A stretch of 64,000 bases of DNA, taken from Platismatia glauca (taxonomy: Eukaryota > Ascomycota > Lecanoromycetes > Lecanorales > Parmeliaceae). The stretch is taken from positions 124,001-188,000 of the forward strand of contig OY745773.1 in NCBI GenBank assembly GCA_963556305.1, read 5' to 3'. The notes under the pieces are model-generated. The model searched no databases, had not been told where the DNA came from, and saw only the letters and a program-made list of their open reading frames with translations. A program made the position numbers and the translations under genes. Of this stretch, positions 34,048 to 46,221 are shown in pieces. Position 1 is the stretch's first letter. Every line of letters begins with the position of its first letter.

Positions 34048-35428
34048 ATGGATGTCCAGGTTCCCCAAGAATTGCTCCAGCAAATATTCTCTTACCTCAG
34101 CGGAAACCAGAAAGAACTCCACGCCTGCTCCCTGACCTCGTTGTCATGGTACTCGGCCTCAATACCATATCTATACGAGGATCCTATGATCACCGGCAAG
34201 AATTACGATCCTTTCGTTCGAGCGATCTGTCCTTCAGTTAATGCTCACGTACGGCGGAATGGGCTTGCGGAGCTGGTGAGAAGATTAGATATGAGCAGTT
34301 TGGTCCACAATGGAAGCAAGAGCCTGACAGCTAGACTATTGGGAAGGGTCAAGACGAGGTTGGAGGAGTTTGTAGCGCCACAGGCATCATTTGCGTATGT
34401 GTTGCACTTCATCTGAGGCGTTTGACTGGTCTAAAGCTGAGAAGCCTGCCCCTATATTGTGTGTTCAAAGTCGCTTTCCTTTGCTGACTGTCTGGAGGGT
34501 GAACTGCCTCGCAGCCCTTTCAAAATGCTCCAATCTTCGTCGGCTAGACCTCTCCTTCGTTTCCGAATCCATATCAATGGCAGATCTCCTCCGCTCAACC
34601 AGCCTGCTTCCTAAGCTGGAAAGCCTACACCTGCGTACGTATTTCCGGAGACTAAGTTCCTCTCAGGTACAGACTATGGGTCTTGTGACTTGTCTGAAGA
34701 ACGTTATCTCTGTAGACACGTTTCAAGGCTCGAACGTCCCTCTAGGAACCAACATGCTGACTCCGAAATCTTCAAAAGCTCGATCATCCGCACATGACAC
34801 AAACAGAGATTCATTGATGTGCAAGTGGCCAGCCACACTCCGAGAGCTTCACATATCTGGAGGTATCCATGATGAGCCACTGGCATCCTTGAGCTCCTTG
34901 CCGCCTTCCCTCTCCAGCCTCAGTATTGGGAACTGTCCCCATCTATCAATATTGTCCATTGGCCGCATATTGCAAATCAAAGGGCCACAGCTACACCATC
35001 TCGAAATTGTTGCTCCCATACCAGCATTGACACAAGACCACAAGCCGCTGAGTGGCTATATGGAGTATGTTCCGAACCTTGTGTACCTCAAAATATCGCT
35101 TGACTTCGTTAGCCGCTCAGTCCTGCTCTCGGAAAACGACAAGGAAGACCAATACTCCCTGAGACAACTCGACCTCGATTGCTTTGATCCTGAGGAGACT
35201 GATTTGTTTACCGCCTACGATGTTTGGGCTGCTATTGCCTATGATAGGGGCTTCGGTAGGGTCAGAAAGGTTCGCGTTCATCGAAGACTAGGATGGGTAG
35301 CTACAGATGAGGGCTTGGAACAAGTGAAGGAATTGGATCTTTTGCTGAAAGCTCTCGCGAGGGAAGATGGAGACGATGCGGAAATCAAAGAAGCCGATGC
35401 TGGGGTAGTGTTGTTTGGCAAACGTTGA
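34048..35428 (+). CDS. F-box protein with leucine-rich-like repeats
   Basis: Best model has three exons, 34048-34394, 34498-34634, 34779-35428 (377 aa). The N-terminus is a short F-box (VPQELLQQIFSYLSGN ... ACSLTSLSWY ... PYLYEDP). Leu-rich segments follow (CSNLRRLDLSFVSESI, LLPKLESLHL, ATLRELHISGGIHDEPLASL, SLSSLSIGNCPHLSIL, YVPNLVYLKISLDFV), then a conserved-looking end (RRLGWVATDEGL, ALAREDGDDAE, DAGVVLFG). F-box proteins usually recruit substrates to SCF ubiquitin ligases. The second intron (144 nt) is a multiple of three and open, so it is easy to miss; its removal gives SLHLPRSSAHD, and it has a GTACGT donor and GCTGAC branch site. If retained, the protein has 425 aa. Confidence 0.8.
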
Positions 35429-37189
35429 CGCATAGAGTGACGCACGGGGGAAGTGGTGGGCCACCAATGGCTACGATTCCACGAGACCCAGTCATGCAAG
35501 AATGGAGAGGACGACTTGATCTTTCACATGCGCGTCTTGCGCGAAAATACCCCCGTTATAGTTAGCATGTGACCATGGACGTGCCATCATTTGTGATTTG
35601 GGCATGAATCAATTGGTAGCCTCGTAGTTAGCATCTTGGCATAAATAAGGAATGTCCGAAGAATCGGCCTTTCTCCAAGGACATGAATCCGATCGCGGAG
35701 CCTGATTGTGCAGTTGTTCTCCATCGTCCAAGACTCTTCTGACGGCCAGTGCGTTGTCTCCGAACTCCGCCCTCCTGCGTGCTTACGGATCCGATCACTG
35801 ACCTTTGTCGGGCCATTGCTCTATATTTTCACCATTCTTCCCAGGCTGCCATTGTGCGGTCAACATTCCACGCGCAATAGGTCGATAGCGATTGATCCAA
35901 GGCTGGAGGATAAGGCAGCTCAACGTTCGCCTGGTGGAGGGACACATCTAGGACGTGTCAGTGCTGATGGTGCCTAGCGATTCAGACCTACGTACCCGAG
36001 GTTGGGGTAAATCCCCTAGAGGCAGTGCTGCATGCAGCTGGCTGATGTGCCTCTATTTGATTCGGCACGGACCTTCCCCTCAGGCGTTAGGACTGCGGGA
36101 GAAGGTACGGAGTATAGCAGTGTATGCATCGTAGTTGGCCGCTCTTCTGGGGGCAGTGCCCCGGGGGACGAGGTGTCTGCAGCCGCGTGTGCTCCTGAAG
36201 CTTCGTACGGAGTACGTACCTAGGTAGCGAGCCTCCTACCGTAACCAGCCTTTGAGCCAAGGCCATCTAGACTGCCAAGCCAGCTGGCAAACAAAGAATA
36301 CTTTCATGGTTACTGGTTCTTGATGATCGAACAAAGAGTCAATAGAGGACTGAGAGGAGCTATTTTTGCATTTATTCACTTATCATTGACTTACGGTACC
36401 TTAGCTTATTGATATTACCTATTGTTGATGACAGATTGTTGTGTTCAGGCTGCATCTTTTGACTTTTGGGTGAGGCCTTTCTCCCCTCAGTGATTCCGCT
36501 TGCGGGCTTAGCGCAAGATTCCTTCCGGCTTAGAAGGCGTGGAGCCTTGGACGGTGCATACCTTACTACCAACACTCTACACATATCCCATTTTCTCCAC
36601 TGCATATTCAACCTGCTCTTGGGACATAGTAGACTCCTGTTGAACACAGGAGCCTGTTCCTCGAGTCCTCGTCATTGTCTTTGCCTTCTTCACACTCGTG
36701 CAGCGAAGAAATAACACGCGTGGCCGAGACCCGATCGGCACAGCACCATAACAAGGCTGCTTGATCGTTTGACCTCAACTTCAGCTTCTCCCGCTCACTT
36801 ATCCCTGAAGGTGCGTGATCCACCACCCCTCATTCCACTTCCCCTGCATCACAAGCAATCATTTCACGTTACCGTCTATCATCAACTTTCTTTCTGCCTG
36901 CCTTGATCACGACAAACCTCAGCACACATCCCTCGCTGGCCTTTTCGCCCTTCACCGCCGTGCTGACAACACCCAAATCCCTCAACACGCTCGCTAACCA
37001 AGCTCACCTTTCCAGGCCAAGAGCTTCTCAGCTTCACTTCTCACACCCTACCTCCCTTCACACACCAATTTCTATCGCTCTTCAGACACGGCATTTCATA
37101 ACGGACCCGTCACCAGGACATTCAACCCTCCACCTGGACGACTTAGACCGAATTAGATCCAGTGACTGTACGAGTCACGCAACGTCAAG
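35429..37189. other. Intergenic, upstream of casein kinase I
   Basis: 1.76 kb without a supported gene. The last ~400 bp (36790-37189) is pyrimidine- and CA-rich with little secondary ORF structure, as in long 5' leaders of fungal kinase genes. Frames at 35708-35977 and 36466-36714 have no support. Confidence 0.5.
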
Positions 37190-38931
37190 ATGACTACAAT
37201 GGTGCGTATTCTTCTTCTGTCATTGAGGGTGTCGTATGGTCGAGGCTATCTTGTCGGAGCATCCTTGTCGTCCCCGGCATACCTTCGAGGTAGATGGTCT
37301 ACAATGTCGCTGTCTCTGGGCTTGCAGCTCTGCCCAAACAACTCTTTCAAGCCCTTGCCCCACAAAAGGCAAATACGAACCCTTAGAACCTTCCTCGTTG
37401 ATTCATGAGCTTCCAGGATTGGGACCTTTACTGACTTCTGCGTCTCTAGGATCTTCGTGTGGGTAATAAGTACCGTATTGGACGCAAGATTGGCAGTGGA
37501 AGCTTCGGGGATATCTACCTCGGTGAGACCGTCCTTTCTTCTGATACCGAGTCGAGTGTCGATCCTGACCTGTTACAACTAGGTACCAACATCATCTCCG
37601 GAGAAGAAATTGCCATCAAATTGGAGAGTGTGAAGGCTAAACACCCTCAACTCGAATATGAAGCCCGTGTCTACAAGTCTCTGGCTGGAGGAGTCGGGAT
37701 CCCGTTTGTCCGTTGGTTTGGAACTGAGTGTGATTACAATGCCATGGTGCTTGACCTCCTCGGACCTAGCTTGGAGGATCTCTTCAACTTTTGCAACCGC
37801 AAATTCTCACTCAAGACGGTGCTTCTACTCGCAGACCAGCTGATCTCCCGTATTGAGTACATTCACGCCAAATCTTTCATCCATCGTGATATCAAGCCGG
37901 ACAATTTCTTGATGGGAATTGGGAAGCGTGGGAATCAAGTCAATGTTATTGACTTTGGACTGGCAAAGAAGTACCGTGACCCGAAGACACACTTCCACAT
38001 TCCGTACCGTGAGAACAAGAATTTGACGGGAACTGCCCGTTATGCATCCATCAACACTCATCTAGGAGTTGGTAAGTGGAGCAGCGTCCAATACTGAAAC
38101 CATTCGGGCTAACAAATCCTCAGAACAGTCTCGTCGTGATGACATGGAGTCCCTTGGATACGTCATGCTCTACTTCTGCCGCGGCTCTCTTCCCTGGCAG
38201 GGACTGAAGGCTGCTACCAAGAAGCAGAAGTATGACCGCATCATGGAGAAGAAGATGACGACCCCAACCGAGGTCCTGTGCCGTGGATTCCCCAATGAGT
38301 TTGCCATCTATCTGAACTACACTCGCTCCCTCCGTTTTGATGACAAGCCGGATTACTCTTACCTTCGCAAGATCTTCCGTGACCTGTTTGTCCGTGAAGG
38401 ATTCCAGTACGACTACGTCTTTGACTGGACCGTCTACAAGTATCAAAAGAATGCTCAAGCGATTGCGGCAAGCAACAATCAGACGGCTGTGCAAGAGGAA
38501 GAAGACAAGCCAGCTCGTCGTCACGCCGGAGGTACGAACGCCGCAACTGCTGGCATTGCCCCCCCTCAAAACACATCCTCAGCTAGCAAACCAGGTGCCA
38601 TCTCCAGCCAGAGACGTAAAGTTATCGAGCGTGCTCCGGGCGTCGACACCCCTGATACGAACCGTGCAGTAGGAGGAAGTGACAGGATGTGAGTTTCTGC
38701 CAACCATGGTTCCTGGGTAGGGAATCCACCTCCTTTGCCTTTGCCGTTTGATCGATGAATCACGCTGGGCATGGAGGATTTAGAGACCGAATTCTGACTA
38801 ATACTATAGTCTTCGACGTTAGGCTGCGCTCTGCCTCCAAGGGAGTCACTGGTGCTGGGTCCTCAAGACCTGGTAACGGTGTCTACCGTGTGAAGCGGGG
38901 AGGACAGAAAGGGGACGGCGGATGGTACTGA
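37190..38931 (+). CDS. hrr25: Casein kinase I (Hrr25/CkiA/CK1a type)
   Basis: Five exons: 37190-37201, 37450-37522, 37583-38071, 38124-38688, 38823-38931 (415 aa). The first coding exon is only 12 nt (MTTM). Kinase features: Gly loop GSGSFGDIYLG, Lys in EEIAIKLE, HRDIKPDNF, VIDFGLAKKY, CK1-specific TARYASINTHLG and SRRDDMESLGYVMLYF. The C-terminal tail is Gln/Ala/Ser rich and ends in GNGVYRVKRGGQKGDGGWY. Intron 2 (60 nt) is in frame and stop-free; left in, it inserts 20 residues after YLG and breaks the conserved YLGTNIISGEE. The last acceptor (38822) is chosen because it gives GSDRMLRSASKGV. Orthologues act in DNA repair, vesicle transport and, in Neurospora, the circadian clock. Confidence 0.96.
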
Positions 38932-40954
38932 TCATGTTCTTCTAGGTAATGACGAAGTTGGTTCTCCTTTCACTGCCAGTGGACATCGTTACCGATCAGC
39001 TCCAACCATCACCATATCCTGAGCTTCTCCAGCATTAGCCTCCAGGTATCTGCAACGACACACATGGATATCCCATCGGGCTTGCACCCTTCCATTTACC
39101 GGTTTTTCATATCATTCTGTCAGCTCGGCTTTCATTGTCTCGGCCTTCATCACTTTCATTGGAATTCTGGTCGATCATACGGTCCGAGTATGCCAAACAC
39201 TCTCGAACGCTTGATCGGCGGAATCCAAGATGGATGGGCACGAACGGCACGCCGCTGGCTAGCGCGATGGCTCTTGCAGCATCAATTACATGCAAGGCCT
39301 AAGCATAGACAGAGCTTACCGGTACTGGACGCAATTGCCTCACACTCCCACCAGGGAATGTCGATATCAGCAATACCGACTTCTGGCTTAACCTTTCTTT
39401 ATCCTACACTAATGATCCTTCTGCACCACCACACGCACCCACCCCCAGCACCAGCACCAGCATCAGCACCTTTTCATTTTAGTCAACATACACGCACGGT
39501 TATCACGGGGTTTCAGAGGCCGGCATAGCAGGGGGTGATTATGAAATGCAGCGATTGGAGGAAGCTTGTTTGAATGTGGCGGAAATCTCACAGCTCTACC
39601 GGTGTATCACTGGCCTGTAGCGACATTGGCCTTGGGCTCGCCCAGGAGGGTTTCAAGAATGGCTTAGTTAGGATTATGGATAAAGGGCCGCTTCCGGGGT
39701 TGTAATGCTGCTGCTGTGCCTGCGTTTGCTGATTTCTTTCTCATTTCGGAGGATGAGCCTCTCAACTCACTGGCGGCTTGATCGATCGTATCGGAGGTAT
39801 TCAAGGTATCCTGCTCAATGAAGAAAGATCACAAGCCATTGGGACAAGTTCAGACATGCGTGAATAGTAGATACCTACCACGCTCTTCGGATATCCCTCC
39901 CTGCTCTCGCTCCTATTGCCAGTCCATCGTACGCCCCCACGTCCCAATATCATAGTCCATCAACAGCGCTCGGTCAACATACCCATCGCACCTCCCACCC
40001 CTTCAACATCCCCCAGCGATCCCTCCTCGCCAACCCCGTCCCTTGGTCCGCACCAGCTCTCCGGGCACCACGCCGCGGATATCCCACGTGCCCGCGGCGC
40101 GCCTTTCCCGCCACAGCGCCGGCGCCCCGGTCTCGTTGCCGATATTCTGGCCTCGGATGGTCGGCCGCTTGCGTCTTTTCTTACGGGATGTCATGTAGGG
40201 AACGCGGCCTCTCTTTATATCCAGCAACCGCTTTTAGTTTTAGAGTCCGTGGAGCGGATATCCCTCGACCACTCCTGCTGTTGTTAGACCGTGACGATAC
40301 CCCTACGCCAACTCTACGCTCCCCCTCATCGTCCGCATGACCACGATGCCGGAGCTACGCGCGGACAATGACCGGGGGGGCTGGAGTCTCTGCGGGAGGA
40401 AGAGCCGTGTACGCTACGACTCGGCTGTTGTGAGGAGATGAGAGGTTGGCAAAAGGGTGACGGTAAGGCAAGGTAAGGTAAGGTACGGGGTGGGATAAGA
40501 TACATGAATATACTCCGCCCATCCATCTATCTATCAACCAACCAACCAATCAATCACATGATGCTGACGAGACGACCCGACGCGCTTTCGTCCCCCACTC
40601 TCCCTTCCCCTCCGCTCCCCTCCGCTCCCTTCCCCCGCCCTTCCCCCTGCGACTAGACTAGATTTCCGTACCGTATACAGGCCCCGCGCCCCCAAAAACA
40701 GCCAGCCAGCCGTGCCGAGACGGCATGCGAGACGGGGAACGGGACGGTGCCGAATGTAATGGAGCGAAATGACATGATTTAAAAAAGACGAAAAGAAAAG
40801 GAAAAAGAAAAAGGGATTTCTCGCCGCAGGAAATGGTACAAGCAGCCATCATCATCCAACGCCCGAAGGACTATGTCAAAGAGGGAAAAAACAAGCAAGT
40901 CAGGTGCCTCGTATACTGTATTATCATTACCCATTTCCACACACACTCTCTCAT
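38932..40954. other. Convergent intergenic region
   Basis: 2 kb between the 3' ends of the kinase and kelch genes. The frame 39064-39528 follows the kinase directly and is probably 3' UTR; the frame 39916-40287 starts with TTG and has no domain. Short simple repeats occur: four GGTAA steps near 40466-40485 and CTAT/CAAC/CAAT runs at 40522-40556. Confidence 0.5.
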
Positions 40955-43900
40955 TCAGATAACGTAACTCTTGCTCCCTCTCTCCACGCCCGCCCCCTCG
41001 TCTTCGTCCTCGCTGCTGCTGATGCCCGCCAGCCCCCCCGGCATCTTCTCGTGCGGCCGGATGACCGCGCTCTCCCGGAGACGATCCGGCTCCGACTCCG
41101 AGCTATCCCGCGGACCGCGCCCCTTCTGCGCCTCGTCGGCGTCCAGCCGCTTCCGCCAGTTCGCCAGGCTATCGCTCATGCCCCCCGGGCCGACCGCGCT
41201 GTTGGGGTTCGAGCGCTCAAAGTCGAACTGGTTGCTGAGGCGGTACGTGCGATGCGTGTCGGCCCAGTGGGAGCGGAGCGTTTCGAGTTCGGACGCTAGG
41301 CTGTCGAGGGCGAGGGAGTTGCGGCTGTTTTCGTTGGTGCCGCTGGCAGCCATGGTACTGGGGTCTGCGCTGTTGGTGTGGGAGTGGCCGCCTCGGAAAT
41401 TGGCGGGAGGATTGGTGGAGGTGGTGCTGACATTGCTGAGACCGCGAGTATGGCCATGGCCGTTGAGCTGTTGGGACTGGCGTCGGTAGTTACCGACGGA
41501 AGTGCCGACCTGGTCGAGGAGGAGGGTGACTTTCTGTTCCGCGTCCAAAGCGCGTGATTCGAGCATGGAGTTTTCGTTTTTGAGTTGGTCGAGCTCGGAG
41601 CGGGCTTGTTGCGCAGTCTGCGCGAGCTGCTGTTGGACATGTTCGTTACTCTGGCGGTAATGGTCTCGTTCCTGCTGAGCAGCGTAGAGCTCGGACCGGA
41701 CTTGCGCCATCTGAGCCTCGAGCTGAGCGTGTGAATCTTTGACGCTTCTCTGTATTTCTTCAATCTCCCTTTGCAGGGAGGTGCGCTCTTGCTCCCATTC
41801 GGCGGCTGCCTCTGGTTCCATTGATCGTTCTGATTGAGAACGTTGAGCTACATCGAGCTCGCTCTGCAGGCGCTCATTTTGCTTCTTGTATTTGGTGAGC
41901 TCGTCTTTCATGCGCTTTAGCATCTTCTCGGTGCCCTTGACGTAATGAACCGCAGACTGGTAGTCGTTCTCAAGAAGCTCGAGCTTTTCACGGTAGGTCT
42001 TATCGGCTTCTAGCTCTCTTGACTCTACCAAGGACTTGGTCTCTTGGTGCGCTTGTCTGCTAGCCTCCAATTCCTGCTCAAGCTCTCTTAGGCGGGCGTT
42101 GTCCGACATATCTAGTCGGTATGCTGGACTTTCCAAATTACTTGATCTAGATCTGTCGTGTTCCGAGGAGACGCCTCGTTCATCCAATAGCTCCTTGAGG
42201 GCACTGTGCTGTACGGACAACGCATTTGCGTCTCGCTGGTGGGATTCGAGTTGCCGCTGCACGGCGCTATACTGAGACTGTGATACTATCAATTCTCTGA
42301 CAGTATCTTGCAACTGTGTGCGAACAGCAAGATTGTCGCGGCTCGATTGCTCTTGATAGGTCTCCAGTTCCGCGATTCTCTCTTCTGCTTGTCGGAGCCT
42401 TTCTGCCGCATCGTCGGCCGCTGCTTGGTTCCTCCTGACCAGGGCATGAGCATTCTCAACTTGTTCCTTCAGTATTGGTACGCGCTCATCCTCGGTTGGC
42501 ATATTTTGACTTGCCAAACTCCGGCTGTTCAGTTTGTCAAGACCGGCGACCATGGCTTGGCGATGAGTCTTCGCCTCAGCCGCATTAGCACTAGCCATCT
42601 CTTCAGCGTCTCGAAGTTTACGTGTGGTATCATCGAGTTCGGCGGTCCGCTCCTCGTGTTCCGCGCGTAGCTGTAGAAGCTTTGAATTCACAAGCTCTCT
42701 CTGTCTTCTTTCGTCGTTAAGCTTCTTTTCAAGCAGGGACGCCTTGTCGGACGAAGCTGTAACGGCCTCCCGAAGTGATGCAACGGTAATGCTGTGCTGC
42801 TTGGTGTTTTCCAAGGCTTCTGCTAATTTCCGGTCCAGTTCCTTGTTATCGACCGCAAGCAGTTGTGCTCTGGAGTGTGCCTCGGACTTCGCCGCTGATT
42901 CCTCTCGAGCGGTCTTTCCGGTCTGATGAAGCTCGCTTCTCAAACTTTCAAGCTCCCCAGGGTTGTGAGCTTGGTCAAACTCTGCTGCACGTTTCTGCGC
43001 GGCATCAGCAGTGCCTTCCGCTACTTCTCTTGCCTGTCTCTCATGTTGAACCTCGTTACTCATAGCAGCAACCGTGACACGTAGCTCATTCTGAGTTGCC
43101 AATGCTACAGCCAATTTTCGAGCAATGTCACTCGATCGATCATCAGGGCCCAAGTCTCGAGACGCCGCGTCGGATTGTGGCGTACCAACGTGACTACCAC
43201 CATGGGCTGCAAGCCTGGTTTTGGCGTATGCGGCTTCGCGTATCGCAGTGTCTCGTTGCTGCTCTGCTGCTGCAACGTCCTGGGCTGCAGCATCCTCACG
43301 GGCTTCCAGATTGCTTTGCACTTCAGTGAGCTGCGCGCGGACAGCGATCAACGCCTCCAAGAGTGGTTTATCATCGTTGCCAAATGACTGAGCAGCTTTT
43401 TCATCAAGCGGGCTTCCGGAGGTACTCGGCTGGTATCCGGCCTGACGTGCCAGAGCCATTTCGGACGCATACCAGGCGTTGCGGCTCTTTGCTGCTTCTA
43501 ATGCTTGCATAAGATCTTGTTGTTGCGTTTGAAGACCTTGATGCTCCTTTTGCAGGCTTCGATGATCGCTTTGGAGGCCTTGATGCTCGCCTTGGAGACC
43601 TTGGAGATCGCTTTGGAGACCATGATGCTCGCTTTGGAGGCCTTGATGCTCGCTTTGAAGATCCTGATACTCGTTTCGAAGATCCTGATGCTCGCTTCGG
43701 AGACCTTGATGCTCACCTCGGAGACCTTGATGCTCGCTTCGGAGACCCTGGTATTCGTTTCGGAGACCTTGATGCTGATATTCAAGGCCCTCGAACTGGC
43801 TTTGTAGGCCTTGATGCTGGTTCTGCAGCTGCTCGAGCTGCTGGCGTGGAATCGAATCATCTCGTTGATTTCTGTTATTCCTCACAGAAACGTCGTTGGG

Positions 43901-46221
43901 CTCATCGTATTGGTCGTTGAAGGATCGCTGCTGTTGGGGACCAGCAGACGGGAATCGATCGATTTCATCCAGAGAAGGTTCTTGGGTAGCTTGACGAGAT
44001 CCTAACATTCCAAATGACGGGTCATACTTCTGCGGCTCATCATACTCGGCTGCCTGATCTGCAAACCTTGGAGGCTGCTGCATTGATTGCTGTCCGGCTG
44101 GTTGCGTTGGCGTGCGGCGTCCGTTGACGACCGGACTCATAGAACGAGACATTGGGCCTTGTCTGGGCCCTTCTCGTCCCACAGGTGAAACTACCGGTGG
44201 AGTGGCATTCTCTTTATCGAATGACGGTCCTCGGCCAGTATCGACAGGCGGACCGAAGCCACGAGTTTCTCTGGTGGGAGTTCTGCTTCTAGGTCCGCTG
44301 TTTGGTGATATGATTCCATTCGCTCGTGGTGGTGGGGCTTGCTGCTGGGGAGGCGGCCCCGAAGGAGCTTGTGCCATTGAAGCGCGAGGAAGTCGGGATC
44401 CTCCACCGGGTGGAGAGGGACCATTTGCCATGCTCATATCTTGGCCCCGCGCTCCCTGTCCGGGTCCGGGTCCGGGTCCGGGTCCTATCGCTGGTCCACG
44501 GAATCCGCCAGCCATACTCTCTCGCGAGCCGCTGAATTTTCGATTAAGACCATCTGGAGTACCATTCGGACCGTTGGCCCCCCGATTGGGAGGCCCCATT
44601 CCTCTTTCCTGGCTAGGCCTGCGATTTCCAGGTACACGCTCGCCGGCTGGTGTGTTTTGTATTTGCTGATCATTGGGATACCTGATCTTTGCCGTATTCA
44701 GTACGTAAACCATGCTCAACTCGCTTGGATCTCGGGCTGTAGAGCTTGGTTCTCCGGCAAGGACGACAATCTGCTTGCCGTGGGCAGTCATACTGTGGCC
44801 AGATCGCGGCGACGGCGACGGACCCATATTTTGGAAAGTGTACCAGCGCCGCGAAGTAATCCTGAATGCTGCCAAGTCGCCCAAGTCGGTGCCTTCTTCA
44901 GTGCGCCCACCAAATATGTACATGACATCATCCACCAACGCAGCTGAATGGCCTTCACGAGGGGCGGGTATATAGCCAATGCAGTCAAGTTGACTCCATG
45001 CAACAACTTTTGGATCGTATGACCAGACGTCATTGAACCATTGCGTCCCGTTGGTGCCGCCAAATCTAGAGAGAGTTAGTACGCTCGTCAAAATACTTTA
45101 CTAGACTGCCTTACAAGTAGAGCTTGTCATTCCAGCTCACGATAGTGTGGTTGGTCCTAGCTGGGGGGATTTGTCCTTCTGGTGGACCACCCTCGTTGCT
45201 GGTCTGGATGAGCATTTCCCATTTACTATTGGCTTTTTGCAACTCGTTCAGATCGAAGCAAAGCAGATCATTGAAGAAGTAACCCTCGACCTGACCACCG
45301 AAAACGTAGATCTTCGAACCCAAGATATTTAATGTATGCCCATATCGACCCGCTGGCCTCTGTCCCGGAGGCATAGATCTTGACCAATGGCGGGTTGCTG
45401 GACATGTCAAAGATGTGCCTAGTGTCTAGCTGGGACTTCACTTACAGGTATTCAGCAGGTAGAGTGTGTCATCTAGCTTGTCCTTCTCGTCCGTCTTGGT
45501 GTCGCCGCCAAAAACAATGAATGCATTTCCGACTAGCAAGCTTGCATGGCCAACACGTGGACCTGGACCCTCGAAGGTGGTTTGGACTGGATAACAGGCA
45601 AGGTTGCTACGCCCAGACTCGATCATCCATAGGTCGCCCTTGACAGTCGTCCCGTTGACCAGTCCACCCATCAAATATATGTCTCCTTCTTTGGACGAAG
45701 TAGCATTGACCGCCGCACCGTATCTGGGGAATGGATTTGGTTGTGAGGATGTGAAGGTTAGCTGCTGTTGAGACCAGGGGTAAAGCGCCGCTGGATTGAC
45801 GCCTGGGGGAGGACCATTGGGAACAGGCCGTGGGCCACGCTATGTCGACATGGAGTCAGTATCATTGTCACGGTATCAATAAAGTGCCAACAGCGTCTGC
45901 CACGACTCATGCTGGTTGGCTGGTCCAGACGTTGATTGATGACTGATGACATACCGATAAATCTGAGTCCCGTCGCCCGCGTTGACCCTGTCCATGCTCC
46001 GGGCTTGGTGTGTTTGCATTATCAATCGAATTGGCGGAGATGTTGGCGCCGGCACCTGGCGTTGGCGACTGCATCCCAGCCCCTCGTTCTTTTGGCCTCA
46101 ACCCATTGACCGTGGGTATGGCGGCGCCTGACCCCGGCGCATTCTGTATATCCTGGGGTCTCTGAATGGGCGCAGTCTGACCTTTTCCCTCCTTGCTCTT
46201 TTTGCCAAACAGGAAGGACAT
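40955..46221 (-). CDS. tea1: Kelch-repeat cell polarity protein, Tea1/Kel1-like
   Basis: Four exons on the minus strand: 46221-45955, 45839-45446, 45397-45115, 45065-40955 (1684 aa). A basic N-terminus (MSFLFGKKSKEGKG) is followed at about 105-430 by kelch repeats: RYGAAVNA, IYLMGGLV, RVGHASLLVGNAFIVFGGD, RYGHTLNILGSKIYVFGGQ, RTNHTIVSWNDKLYLFGGT, REGHSAALVDDVMYIFGGR, RSGHSMTAHGKQIVVLAG. A Pro/Gly/Ser-rich linker leads into ~900 residues of coiled coil, beginning with a tandem heptad block at 43505-43819. Tea1 and Kel1/2 mark growth sites at cell tips. All three intron joins fall inside or beside kelch blades and restore the expected spacing. Confidence 0.93.
43505..43819 (-). repeat. 15 tandem 21-nt units coding a heptad coiled coil
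   Basis: On the coding strand about 15 consecutive heptads follow the pattern EHQGLxS (variants QHQGLRN, EYQDLQS, DLQGLQG). Leu sits at the same place in each unit. The same 21-nt period opens a Leu/Ala-rich frame on the opposite strand (43505-43807). Confidence 0.9.

Noticed and set aside
34635..34778. Coding status of this segment in the F-box gene
   Set aside because: Open in frame, but it has GTACGT donor and GCTGAC branch signals, and its removal restores a compact Leu-rich join; treated as intron, with retention noted.
39916..40287. Pro/Ser-rich plus frame of 123 codons
   Set aside because: TTG start, low complexity, no introns or motifs; lies in convergent 3' sequence.
43505..43807. 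Leu/Ala/Met-rich plus frame of 100 codons
   Set aside because: It is the antisense of the heptad repeat block of the kelch protein.
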